Shown here piece by piece: positions 1 to 10,704 of a stretch of DNA of 64,000 nucleotides (its first letter is position 1; each line of letters opens with the position of its first letter). A program made the translations under genes and the position numbers. Source of the DNA: Pezicula radicicola (Eukaryota > Ascomycota > Leotiomycetes > Helotiales > Dermateaceae). The stretch is taken from assembly GCA_003008705.1 (NCBI GenBank), contig PDUO01000017.1:561827-625826 (forward strand), read 5' to 3'. The notes beneath the pieces are model-generated. The model made no database searches and was not told where the DNA came from. It saw only the letters and a program-made list of their open reading frames with translations.

Positions 1-1143
1 CCCCTGCTCATTCTCTCAGCCACACACAGATACCTGCCACATGAACTCCAGGCTGTCTGACTGACACCAGCTCCCCCAATCCCCGCATCCTTATCTGCTG
101 CATCGGCAATACTCCACGTAGCAACTGTTCCACCTAAGCCTCCAGCATCATATAGTCCTACCCAGCGTGTCCATGTTCCTGCTGCCAACATACCGTCTCC
201 ATTCTCAGAGGGCTGAACCGATAATGCCGAGACAATCCCTCTCATTCCTACACCACCTCCTTTAATTTTGTGTCTCTTGCTAGGGATTGTTGGCATTCTT
301 AGGCTTGGTCCTTCACCACTTCGCTCAATGTCAAAGCTTGCAATCAGACAATCCGTCCCTGTGAGGAATTGAGTACCTGGGATTGGCCAGGTGATTGATG
401 AGGGTATCAGGTAGGCTTCTGTAGTTGGGGATATCAAGTTGTAGGTTGCGAGCGGAGTAGTGCCAGGTGAGGGTGTGAGGACATTTTGAAGGCGGATTGG
501 GAGAGCGGTTGGGGTAGAAAGATAAAGGGTTGTAGATGTATTGGAGAGGGAGAAGTATGGGGATGAGGCGATACATGCAGTGGGCGTGGGTAGTGTATGG
601 GTTGTATAGGGTGTGAGAGTGAGGGGTGATGAGGGGTCATCGAGGAGAGTCGGAGGGAGGATAAAAGTTCGAATTTTGTTGTCCGCGCTAGATGTGATAA
701 GAGATGTCCCATCTGCAGACCTGAATGCATGTCAGAGAAATTCCGTACTTGCTGATGCTAGGATTTGGGTACCATTGTGCACTCTTGAAGTAGTTTGCTT
801 CTGTATCATCGTCAACGATTCCTGTCACCGGAATCTGATGTTCAGAATGGCCAGCTGATCCTTCTAGAAGACCGAACTCCCTAATCCGCGATTCCGCAAT
901 TGAACAGCAGTATGTATCAATGGTAGACGCAACCAGCGCGGGTGTTTTGCGCGCAGACTCCATTTCACCCTCGTTCTTACGTCGAAGGCATGGTTCGAGT
1001 GATTGTTGAGCGCTATAGTGGCTCTTCTTACGTCTTTGATATTTGCTCAGACCTCCGAGAGGTAGGGGCTCGAAGCCAGAAGATTCGTCAAAAAGCTTGG
1101 TTAATTGCTGTAGGAGCTCATGGTTCCTTGAATCAACTTTCAT
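1..1143 (-). CDS. WRAP53/TCAB1/Swt21-like WD40 protein, C-terminus cut by window edge
   Basis: A WD40 protein read leftward from the ATG at 1143 and still open at position 1. A 50-nt intron at 722-771 (GTACCC...TTCAG, CTGAC branch) restores a clean WD repeat, joining KSAQW to SADGTSLITSSADNKIRTF. The region near 1-60 (WSSCGRYLCVAERMSR) matches the C-terminal blade expected in the WRAP53/TCAB1 family. In animals that family carries box H/ACA and Cajal-body RNAs; yeast Swt21 is linked to splicing. The N-terminal 125 residues are low-complexity and charged. A longer frame begins at a non-ATG codon at 1173, so 1143 is preferred. The gene is divergent from the gene at 1800. Assignment to the WD40 fold is firm; the subfamily is an inference from motif resemblance. 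Confidence 0.75.
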
Positions 1144-1799
1144 AAATCTTTGGTAGGTTTCTGGCAGTATCAACAGTTGGTGACTGGTTCACCGCCTTCC
1201 CCAGACAGCACGTCCTTAACTTCGTACTTGTAATCTCACCGTCTTGGCCTCCTTTTCTTCTCAGACCATTCTTCCATCACCACTTCAAAACCATCAGATC
1301 TCATATTTATGCAATGTCCATGAGGTCGGCTTTCTGTTTGAAAACAGCATCTTAAGCAACAAAATATATCTTCAATATCATGCCTAGACCGAAATACCCG
1401 TGCGGAGTCGCAAATGCCTCTGGTAAAAGTACAAATTATTGGCTCCTGATCTCTGGCTCATTACTTTTTGGAAACCATAAAAACAACAAGCCCTGGTTCA
1501 GTACTTGAGTTAAAAAGATCAATCAATTTCGTGTCGGCGATACATTGCTGTTTTTAAATCATGCATTTCAAGTGAAATGGGGCGAAGTCATTTCCTCCGA
1601 CTGCGTTTGGCGAGTCAAGCGTACCTAGGTACCTGGGCACCAGAAGCATCGGCATATCTCGTCAAGTACTCTTGCAATATATGTACACGCAACTCCTTTC
1701 ATGCCACCTTTCTCAAAATGAACTATCTCTCTTCTTTACTCCGCAGAAACAGGATTTCTTGCGAGCCCTCACCTCTTGATTCAAAATACACAGTGTATC
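1144..1799. other. Divergent intergenic/promoter region
   Basis: About 650 bp separate the two head-to-head genes. It holds a palindromic GTACCTAGGTACC motif near 1619-1631, a motif that recurs near 52560 and at the transposon insertion site near 54165. I see no other feature. Confidence 0.4.
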
Positions 1800-2404
1800 A
1801 TGGAGCACGAACAAACTCCCGATGAAGCTCAAGTGGCAATGATATCTGGCCCTCTGAGTCCTTCACCTACCTTCTTCGCAACACATTATGAGGCTCGAAT
1901 TATAAACGCTCTAAACTCCGGCCACTACTTTGTTATTGGACCCTCTTTCGGCATTGACAGGCAGGCCCTTCGCTTCATACTAGAACGCCTCTCGTTCGGT
2001 TCATATCCGGATAACGAGACGAATAGTAGAGTTGCAGTCTTCTTCTTTCAAGGGGAAGAGAAATTTAGGAAGAACGCTGAGTTGTAAGTCTTCATTTCCT
2101 CTATAAATAGAGACTCCATCTAACTGTTACAAGTATCGAATACCTCGAGCAACACCATGTTGAAATCGTGGTTGTGGGGAGAAACCACACGGAAAGAGAT
2201 GCAGCTATGACGGCCGTGAGTGACTACGATATTTTGCATTATCTTTCCGAGTCTGAATGCAAGGTCTTGTATGGGAACAAGTATAAATCGAGGATCAGTG
2301 GCACAGAGAGAAATGAATTGCGGAGGTTAGAGATGGAAAAGCAGGAGGGGAAGGCGAAGCAGATTGTTACAAGTCTCGAAATTTCTCCTGATAGTACTTT
2401 TTAG
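1800..2404 (+). CDS. Small SLOG/Rossmann-like fungal protein of unknown function
   Basis: Two exons (1800-2083, 2134-2404) flank a 50-nt intron with GTAAGT donor, CTAAC branch and AAG acceptor, giving 184 residues. The core contains GHYFVIGPSFGIDRQALRFIL, then an AVFFFQGEE strand, then VEIVVVGRNHTERDAAMT and SDYDILHYLSESE. The first block resembles the glycine-rich nucleotide loop of SLOG/DprA-like Rossmann folds, where a GPxxGID segment binds a nucleotide-derived ligand. The C-terminus is charged (RNELRRLEMEKQEGK). The ATG at 1800 is used because the frame upstream opens only at TTG. I recognise the pattern TERDAAM...SDYDIL as recurring in fungal hypothetical proteins but know no function; SLOG membership is inference. 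Confidence 0.7.
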
Positions 2405-3918
2405 AGTTTACTAATTCGGAAATGATTGGCTACGGGTGAGATTGAATTTAAGCTGGCTTAAGGTGGAGAGAACCGATAACTTGGCAATCATAACCGAAGC
2501 TCCCTATTAATGATATTCCTTTTTTTTTTTCATGTGACAACCTTGCTGATATTCCGTGGTTAACACTGGCATCTTGAGATCTTCAATTGATTTCAAATCC
2601 AGAAAAGCGTTTAGCATTTGCAGTTCCGCAGTTCCGAATCAATGCAAACTGCCAGATTATGCGGAAAAGTAATTTATTATACTCGACAAGAAAGCCAACA
2701 TCCACTGTACGTATTCAACCATCATGCTCCTCAAACTAGATTACTTGTTTCTTTGTATAATGAATGTGAAAAATAAAAAATTGTTATCAGTCAGTGTTGA
2801 CAACTAGCAATCTGAATTGAAGTTCTTCAACTGATTCTACTACAGAAACCATGGAGTCTCTTTCTTCGTCCTAAATCCTGCTTTTTTTACTTCGCTACAC
2901 TGATAGTGTAGAACTTTAAGACTTGAGACAAAGTATATATTGGCCTGTAACAAGAGAACCAAGAAGAAGAAAATATCTTAATTTTAAATCTCAAGCCAGT
3001 CAAAACTATTAAGTGGCTTGCAAACCCCAGACTGCCGGGGAGCAATGCCAGCAAAGAATAAAACACAATAGAACCGGATTATAAGATACAACCACCACAT
3101 CCTTCCCAATTAGTTCACAATAGATATTGAAACAAGCAAAAGTCACAGCACTCTGTACCTTTCAAGATGATGCAGAAGACTTCTCCTGGCTTTCACAGCA
3201 CCCTAGTAGTGCCTCACCTATCCCAATGTGATGAACCCAGGTCTTCTAGTTTCGGACTCTTAGTCATAGATGCAACTAGTCGAAGACATGAGATTAACAA
3301 CAGAGAGGCGAGTGACAACTTGTGAAAACCCCGCCGCTTTCTCTTTTCTGTAGATACCTTATAGGAGAGAATAGCTCCTATATATATATGGGGATCCAAG
3401 TCTCAAATCAGAGCTTCTAATTGGCTTATTTGAAGCAGTTCTAAATACTAAAGGAGATATAATAAGCTAGATATATCAGAGGGAACTAAGAGTATATCTT
3501 AACCTGTAACAATATTATCTCAAGCAGAGATTCTTTGATTTGATTCTAGCAATTATGTTCATTACATCCTATAAGCGGTATTCTAATTAGAAAACTTCCC
3601 CTAAAGTTCACAGCACTTAACATATAGTGGTCCCTCACCTGTAATAATTTTATACAAAGACTGTTTTCTACTGTGATGAATCATAGTCTTCTGCATAAAA
3701 TAGGGGAGTCGGAGACTTGGTGTTGTGGCAGCCAAAAACAACGTGAGGGCATGTTGCCAAATATCGCAGTATTGCAATCCATTTCAGAAACCACAAACCT
3801 TGCCAATAATCAGTTCATGCCACAGATGGCCCGACGGCATTATTCTGGCAGTTGGTTTCTAAGTCTCCGATGTTATACAAGCTGTTCGTGCATGATTCAA
3901 TACTCACTCTCTTTTGTA
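2405..3918. other. AT-rich gap without a recognisable gene
   Basis: No coding frame here has protein-like composition. A diverged direct repeat is visible: blocks sharing TTCACAGCAC, TAGTGGTCCCTCACCT-like and TGTGATGAA...GTCTTCT occur at about 3193-3250 and again at about 3609-3692. The low GC and scattered TA-rich runs fit an old, mutated repeat. Confidence 0.4.
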
Positions 3919-4076
3919 TACCGTACGAATTGGTTTATAAGATATTATTTTGATTAGGACAAGTGAGCTACTCTAGTTACTCAAACTAAGTAAGTTACCC
4001 AAATCAAGTGAGTTATCCAAAATCAAGTGAGTTAACCAAGTCAAAAATGATCTCTTATAAACCAATTCGTACGGTA
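3919..4076. mobile_element. MITE-like element with 24-bp TIRs and TA target duplication
   Basis: Perfect inverted repeats lie at 3917-3942 and 4053-4078, beginning TATACCGTACGAATTGG. Counting a TA duplicated at each side, the element is 158 bp with 24-bp terminal inverted repeats starting TACCGTACG. TA duplication is typical of Tc1/mariner-type non-autonomous elements. The interior is a tandem array of an 18-bp unit. No coding capacity exists. The TIR differs from that of the Tc1-like element at 54171, so that copy is not the obvious source of transposase. Confidence 0.65.
3960..4045 (+). repeat. 18-bp minisatellite array, copy 1
   Basis: About five degenerate units of TTACCCAAATCAAGTGAG fill the interior of the MITE-like element. 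The same unit recurs at 59873, 60481 and 62083, and more weakly in reverse at 44753. Confidence 0.75.
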
Positions 4077-4078
4077 TA

Positions 4079-4739
4079 TATAGTCTCATTTTTGTACCTA
4101 TAGAAATCAAGCAATTGTCCATTGACTTCTGATCCATATATTCGGTAATATATTCTTCCATTTCCAACAGGGCCAAGTCAAATCTAGCGGCCAGCACCAC
4201 AACTAAGCGTCAAGTTGTAGAGTTTTTTATTCCTACTTTTACTTAAGTCTTTAACAAACAAGGTTAAAAGTAGATTTTCTATCTAACTTAAATTTCTTAC
4301 TACCCTATTATACCTAACAATATAGCAACATCATTATATACCCCTACTTTGAGAATTATTACCTAGTAACGTTATTAGGATAAGATATAGTAGGCTTCTA
4401 AACCTACAGTGCTTAGGGGAAAGAGATTAAAACATTGCACAACCACTAAAAGGTAGAATGCTTCAGAATCTCAAAGAAACTAGAGAATCGCCAAACTTTT
4501 TCTTTTTCTTCTTCTGCCATTATAAGCAACATCATGAAGACTGTTAACTATAGTAAAACTCTTCAGATCACAATTTTGTATTGAAGAACATACTTGACTA
4601 AGAACCCTAAATGAACGCTAACAATAACATCTCTTGCTGAAACCCAAAGGGCTATAATATTGCTTTCTTTACACCTAAGGTAGTTATACATCGCATTCAC
4701 ACCCTTTCAATCTCCTTCTTACACACCAATAAAAACCCC
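4079..4739. other. AT-rich spacer
   Basis: This stretch follows the MITE-like element and precedes the 3' end of the gag-like ORF. It is AT-rich, with runs of short poly-A/T. I see no gene, tRNA or clear repeat. Confidence 0.35.
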
Positions 4740-5258
4740 CTATCCATACAAACCAATCTTTCTCTGCCCAGCCAATTGTCTCAAAATCCTCAACATTTCC
4801 CAAACACTATCAACATCCGAAATCAAATCATGATACCTCCTCGAAATACTAAAAATAATATACATCCTAACCTCCCAAATAGCCCTCAGTAATTTCTTCA
4901 TCTCCCGCCTCTCCGGTTCCCTCGACCTCCACTTCAAATATCTAACTTCGTATAAAAATATCTCACGCTCTCTCTCATCAATCCAAGTCTTCAAATCCAT
5001 ACCACTCGGTGGTTCCGTCTGTTCTAGAATCTCGGGCACAGCGGGTATTTCCTCTACCTCAGGATCGAGTTCAGGTAATTTTGGTTCGACTTCTAAATCG
5101 GGGTTTATATATGGCCAGGCATCGATGAATATACCTCGAATTACCATGATCCAGTGCTCCCAGTCCTCTGGAGCGTTGAGAAATACTCGAGGTTGGATTA
5201 GTTTGGTGTCTATTGATGATAGTTGGTTTAGGTCATCGTCCCAGAACAATGATGACAT
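4740..5258 (-). CDS. Gag-like short protein (copia-type gag domain resemblance)
   Basis: The frame from the ATG at 5258 gives 172 residues. The frame upstream opens only at a GTG. The N-terminal part includes PRVFLNAPEDWEHWIMVI and AWPYINPD, the pattern of gag-polyprotein-derived domains (UBN2/copia gag type) in which a W-containing block precedes a helical bundle. An acidic proline-rich linker follows (EVEPKLPELDPEVEEIP), then charged helices (KWRSREPERREMKKLL). No protease, integrase or reverse transcriptase frame lies nearby and no LTRs are visible. It is therefore a solo gag-like ORF: either a remnant or a domesticated gene. It sits in AT-rich surroundings, and expression cannot be judged. 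Confidence 0.5.
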   Translation of the reverse strand: MSSLFWDDDLNQLSSIDTKLIQPRVFLNAPEDWEHWIMVIRGIFIDAWPYINPDLEVEPKLPELDPEVEEIPAVPEILEQTEPPSGMDLKTWIDEREREIFLYEVRYLKWRSREPERREMKKLLRAIWEVRMYIIFSISRRYHDLISDVDSVWEMLRILRQLAGQRKIGLYG

Positions 5259-5893
5259 AGTGATGGAATGTGGTGCCACTGGTAGGTGGCTGATGAAAAT
5301 TGTGGTATTTGAGGAGGCGATACCGAGTCATGTTTAGAAAGGTTTTGAGTTGTGGGTTGAGATGAGGGGAAATTTGCGGTTGGTATGAATGGGAGTTTGA
5401 AATTGGTGGTGAAGTTGCTACTGGTTTCGTGATTACCCCTTTTTGGACCGTGTTGAGGTATGTGAAATGCGAAGAATACTCATGAGTTGTCTAATTCTCG
5501 AAATCGAGAGAACACTGGCAAGGAAAGCAAAAGAAAAGAAAAGATGAGAAGTTATATATCATGTGCTACGAGATATCCTCATTTCCACATATACGACAAG
5601 CGCTATAAATGGTGGGAGACCAATGCGCTAGGCTCGCAAGCCATTAGCATCAAAATCTACTCATTTGGCATAGGATTCCGGGGTTTTCCGATGTCCAATT
5701 TCCCGTAAAATATAAAGCTCTAAGGCCTCCCATTATTTTAGAGGCTAGACGATTCAAATTCTCGCCAAACTCACCCATTTCTTAATACTCTCTATCTCTA
5801 TTGTGCTTGAGGTTTCACACGGAGGAACAAAGAAGAAGAAAAAGAATAATAATAGCTTCATTATACAAATATACAGATCTCCAGACCTCTCGC
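5259..5893. other. Spacer between gag-like ORF and amidase 3' end
   Basis: I see nothing convincing here. A 73-codon frame around 5487-5708 is low-complexity and not protein-like. Confidence 0.35.
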
Positions 5894-7956
5894 TTAAGGA
5901 GTAATTTCATTTCCTAACAACCTTCCAATTTCCTCAGCAATAGCCATGATTTTCTCCTCGGTTAAGCGACGACCAATAATTTGTACTGCGACAGGTGCTC
6001 CATGATAAGCCTCTGGATCATCTATTAAAAAATCAGTTAGTTGGTATAGCATTCTTTCTTTCCCTTATCAACTCTTTCCCCAACGAATCGAATCATCAAA
6101 AAGCAAAAGAAAAATAGAGAGAAAATAGAGATACTAACACTCAGCCTGAACAATCCCATCAATCTCAGTCAGGGCCTTGAAACCCTCATCCTTCTTATCA
6201 ATTCCCTTATCAGCAAAAGTAACAGGAACAACAACACTAGTAAAATCCAACAAATTAATCGCACTAGCATAACCATAATACTTAAACTGGTTATGTCTGA
6301 TCGCAGCAGTAGGAGTAATAGGAGCAATAATAGCATCCAACTCCCTCCCAGTCTTCTCCTCAAACTCCTTAATCTTAGCAAGATATTCAGATTGGAAAGC
6401 CCATTTCTTGAGATGAACGTCCCAGAGTGTATTCATGTCTATTTTTGGGAGGGAAGGATTGACTAGGTCGGCAATATTGGGAATTGCTGGTTCACCGGAT
6501 TGATTTAGTGTGTTGAAAATGTCGCTTCCTCCATCTGACGCGTAAATTCCGTTGATTAGATCGACAGCGTAGGGGTGTTTGTAGGGCTCCCAGGGTAGGA
6601 CTGTGTGCCCTGCTTTTTTCATTGTGGAGACTACGGTTTCGATTCCGCGAAGGATTGGGGGATGTGGGAGGACCTTTGGTAGTTAGCACTCGAAGTTAAA
6701 ATTGGTGAAGATAATGAAATATGTACATTGCCGTCACAGTTATAAAACCCAAGTGTCAAGCCTCCTGACGAGATCTTTGACTTAATGGCATCTTCTTCTG
6801 CTTGCCTCCATGGCATTGGAATGACCTTCGAGTCATAATCCCATGGTTTCTCTGCGAGAACCGAGGTGACGAAGAGACGCATATCTGAGATTCGGTCAGT
6901 TTGTTCAGAGTAGAAATCCAATTCGACATAATACCTTTGACTGAGTGAGTAAGAGGGCCGCAAACAGAATGCACCGTTTCTTGGCCCTCCATGCTGTTAG
7001 CCATTTTGGCGTATGGCAAGCGACCATGGCTGGGTCGAAGTCCGTACAAGAAGTTGAAAGCGGATGGTACTCGGATGGAGCCACCTGCAAAGCTCATCAG
7101 TAACCGACGAAGAAACCCCCTCAAAATTAAATATTAAAAGTTGAACTCACCAATGTCAGTACCGACGCCTATGATCCCGCCTCTAAACCCTACCATGGCT
7201 CCTTCTCCACCCGAACTCCCACCACAAGACCACTGATGATTCCTCGGGTTGACAGTCCGGCCAATAACATTATTCACAGTCTCACAGACCATCAAACTCT
7301 GCGGAACGCTAGTCTTCACATAAAAGACAGCGCCGGCTTTCTGCAAGAGGTTGACAAGCACGGAATTCTCTTCGTACTTGCCAATCCAAGCTACATATCC
7401 CATTGACGTTTCTAGACCCTTTGATTCAAATGTCAATTACTGCTGGTGTGATCCACGAGGAAGAAAATTGATTTACCTTGATACGGAACTGATCCTTAAG
7501 TGAGATGGGGAGACCGTGTAGGGGACCAACTGTCTTTTTGTTCTTGGCATAATAATCGTCCAATTCCTTTGCACGAGCAAGAGCCATGCTTGGAAAGAAC
7601 TCGAGTGCACAATTAACCTTCATTAAACCCCAGTCAGCACTAAAAATCTCTCAATTACCAAATTCCACAGAAATGAATAGAAACAGAGAAAAACAAACCA
7701 ATTGATGTGCCAGCGCAGCTCTCTTACAAAATGCAGTCGTAACAGCGACCGACGTCAGATCACCAGCAGCCATCTTAGCCACCAAGTCAACAGCAGATGT
7801 TTCCGTAATGTTCAGTTCTTGAGAGGACATTATACCGCTTTCTTTCGGATATTCCATTACGGAAACACCTGTTGGACGAGTTTTGATGATCCATTCTTTG
7901 GGAATGGAGGCTGTGATTCGGGCTTCTTTATCGGCTGCTATTTCTTGCCAACCCAT
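5894..7956 (-). CDS. Amidase-signature hydrolase (acetamidase/general amidase type)
   Basis: Seven exons join in phase to about 550 residues, the usual length of fungal amidases. Splices checked: 7698/7617, 7476 to GGT CTA GAA, a split glycine in GTDI-G-GSIR, and a final T-AT codon before DPEAYHG. The catalytic Lys-cisSer-Ser set is visible: Lys in GLPISLKDQF, the GGSSGGEGA signature, and Ser in GTDIGGSIR. The enzyme should hydrolyse a small amide or acyl amide to carboxylate plus ammonia, cytosolic since no signal peptide is seen (MGWQEIAADKEARI). The start ATG at 7956 is the first in frame. It is divergent from the aminotransferase at 8663 with about 700 bp between them. Substrate cannot be read from sequence. 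Confidence 0.9.
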
Positions 7957-8662
7957 TGTTCTTTTTAAGGTGGTTTGATCTTGGTATCTTGGAATGATGG
8001 TAATAGCTGTTATTGTTTAGAGGAAAGAAGATGTGAGAAATGGATTATATGAGATGGAGGGAGGATATATATAATACTAATATGTCATATGCTGATGGAT
8101 TGTAACCCCGCATGAAATTCATTGATAAGACTAACCTCTTATCGGCGCGGGGTTGTCGCCGTCGGGCAAGGGCTTTTCATTATAGCGGCCCTTCTTGAAA
8201 AAAAAAAAAATTATGAGGTTGAGAGGAATTTGGGCATTGGTTTAGCCTCGTTGAATGCATTGAATGCTCTTACTCCCTCAGGCAGGCTCGTGAAATGTCC
8301 CGTTACGCTGGTCGCTTCCAGCCATTACCTATTTAGCGACGGAAAGACCTCCTTGCGGCGTGTGCACGCCTGGTTTCGTGTTCGGATGGCAATGCACTGA
8401 CTTAAATTTAAGAGTCATCTAGTACTTCTGGCACCACTGGAGAATTCCACAGCATATATCCAATTTCGGATTTGAGAGCCCGTTAAGGTAGTCCAATATT
8501 CCGCCAAACTCCTGTCCTTTAATAACGATACCCACTAAGTCCGACCACCATTAGACTTGAGAAGAAAGATCACACGTGATCTGAGTCATCTTCACTCATT
8601 CATGTAGTATAAAGGGCGTGGAAGGAGAGTCATAGTCTAATTCTCTTCAACATATGTTCTGA
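7957..8662. other. Divergent promoter between amidase and aminotransferase
   Basis: This is a shared upstream region. A 92-codon frame at 8122-8400 has no protein-like features and runs through an A13 tract near 8198-8210, so I treat it as chance. TATATATA-type sequence lies just upstream of the amidase ATG at about 8069. Confidence 0.4.
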
Positions 8663-10262
8663 ATGTCCTTGTTCTTTTACTCACCTCTCTTGAAAGACGC
8701 TCCGAAAGAAGAGACAATTGAAGAAGTCTACAAGATGGTTCTATCCAAACCTTTCAAGATTGACACTTGGTGTATGTTGCTTCCTATTCCGGCGTTCGAA
8801 CCTTGCTAAGTAGTGTTTTTAGGTCGAATCTATAAAGTGAGTAATATTACTGTTTTCATGTAGAACTATGTTGAAAGTATCTATTATAGCCATCTGCCAC
8901 AAAGACACTCCATGGTATGAGCACTCCTCTATTTTATGAAAATGTCTATGCTGATACGCCCAAAGACTCCTGCGTAGCTCCACTGAGCCTCAGCGAGCTT
9001 TCAAAACTCTCAAACAACACCGAAGGCATAGGAGCGTTGGATTTAGACTTACCCCTATCATACGGTCATGTCCTAGGCTCCCCTGCCCTACGAGAAGCCA
9101 TAGCCAATTTGTACAAGACGAAAGATTCCACACCGGTGACCTGGAATGATGTTGTCATTACAACAGGCACCATCTTAGCTAACTTTCTTGTCCTCGACAC
9201 GCTCCTTGGTCCCGGGGACCATGTTATTTGCCAGTATCCAACCTACCAACAGTTGTACGAGGTCCCAAAGCGGGCTGGAGCCGAACTTTCTCTTTGGAAA
9301 ATGAGAGAGGAGAATGGCTGGGTTCCAAATGTGAAAGAATTAGCGGGTTTAGTGAAAACTAATACAAAAATGATTATTATCAAGTAGGTTTGCATGAAAA
9401 CCGCATTTGAATGGGCTACTGATATGAACATAGCAACCCGTCCAATCCAACTGGCGCTGTGATCTCTGCATCTATTTTGAAGGGGATTGTCGAATTTGCA
9501 AAGCCCAGAAATATTATTATTCTTGTGAGTATATATTTGAATAGTCCGTGTCTTAACACAAGTCCTCGTGTCAGATTGCCACGTATTTCTGGTTTGAAGC
9601 CCATGATTTTTCGAAAGAGACATCATGCGTAAGAATGTCTAACTCGGCCTGGCGCTAATAACTTTCAGTGTGATGAAGTCTTCAGTCCACTTTTCTTTGA
9701 CGAAGTGCCCCCGTCTATACTTTCCATGGGCTACTCGAACGTCATATCTACAAGATCGTTGTCGAAGGGATTCTCTTTGCCTGGAATCCGTGTAGGCTGG
9801 ATTGCTTCCCCAAACAAGGCTATCATCACGCAGGTAGCCGACTCTCGAGACTATACTACCATAGCAGTCTCACAGCTTGATGACCAAGTAGCCAATTTTG
9901 CGCTGTCGGACGCAATTCGCCCAAGGATTCTGGAACGTAGTATTGACTTCTGCAAGGCAAACATTGCGGTCCTCGAGAAATTCGTTGAGGAGCACCAAGA
10001 ATTTTGCTCTTGGATCAAACCAAATGGAAGTGGGACAGCTTTCGTAAAGATCTCAAAGAATGGGATACCAGTAGATGACGCTGCTTTCTGTAGAGATGTC
10101 TTGGATAAGGTTAAGTTACTTCTTATTCCTGGAGGACACGCCTTTGGAACCGAGGGGGTCTCTGACTTCAAGGGGTATATTCGAATTGGATTGGTCTATA
10201 AACCTGACCAGTTTATCGATAACATTGGGGCCTTGTCGGAGTATTTGAAGTCGTACTTTTAA
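8663..10262 (+). CDS. PLP-dependent aminotransferase class I/II
   Basis: Several exons give roughly 430 residues. The first exon (8663 onward, MSLFFYSPLLKDAP) and a small second exon are tentative; the next begins after ATTATAG near 8890 and reads PSATKTLHG into MSTPLFYENVY. Introns near 9387-9434 and 9524-9668 join in phase. PLP-site motifs are all present: NNPSNPTGAVIS (substrate Asn), CDEVFSPLFF (Asp to the pyridine nitrogen), RSLSKGFSLPGIRVGW (Schiff-base Lys), and YIRIGLVY (carboxylate Arg). It should transfer an amino group between an amino acid and a 2-oxo acid. The family resembles arginine/capreomycidine-type fold-I aminotransferases, but the substrate is unknown. It is divergent from an amidase, so nitrogen salvage from an amide is conceivable. 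Confidence 0.85.
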
Positions 10263-10704
10263 ATGGCTTTGGCAAATCCAAAAGCTGTGTGCCTTCCAGC
10301 ATCAACTTCTTCGCAGACTGAGTCGCAGAGTTGTAAATTTTTGATAAAAGTGGCTGTATGTGTTATAGTGTTTGGCGCAGGCTAACCTGCAAGCCACTTC
10401 TTTTTGAAGCACTCTTTTCACACTATCTCTGACCCCTCACTGTGAACCAGCTTTGCAGATAGTTGATTACTGCAATTCATAAGCACGTGAAATTGGATTC
10501 CCGTCGGCCTGGCTCATCGCTTCTGTCAAGTCTGCCAGTTTTATAGGAGTTTCGCCCCTCGCCGCCCTCCAACGATTGCTTGTTAAGATCAAGCCTTCAC
10601 AACCCAGTAGCAACCACGCCCACTTCTTGATGAATCCAGGTGTGACCTCCCAACTCTCTGGCTCGGTAGGTTCTCCCTATAGCTACAGGTTAGTGTTCTT
10701 AAGT

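Noticed and set aside
8122..8400. 92-codon frame upstream of the aminotransferase
   Set aside because: Crosses a poly-A run, has no domain features and lies in a shared promoter.
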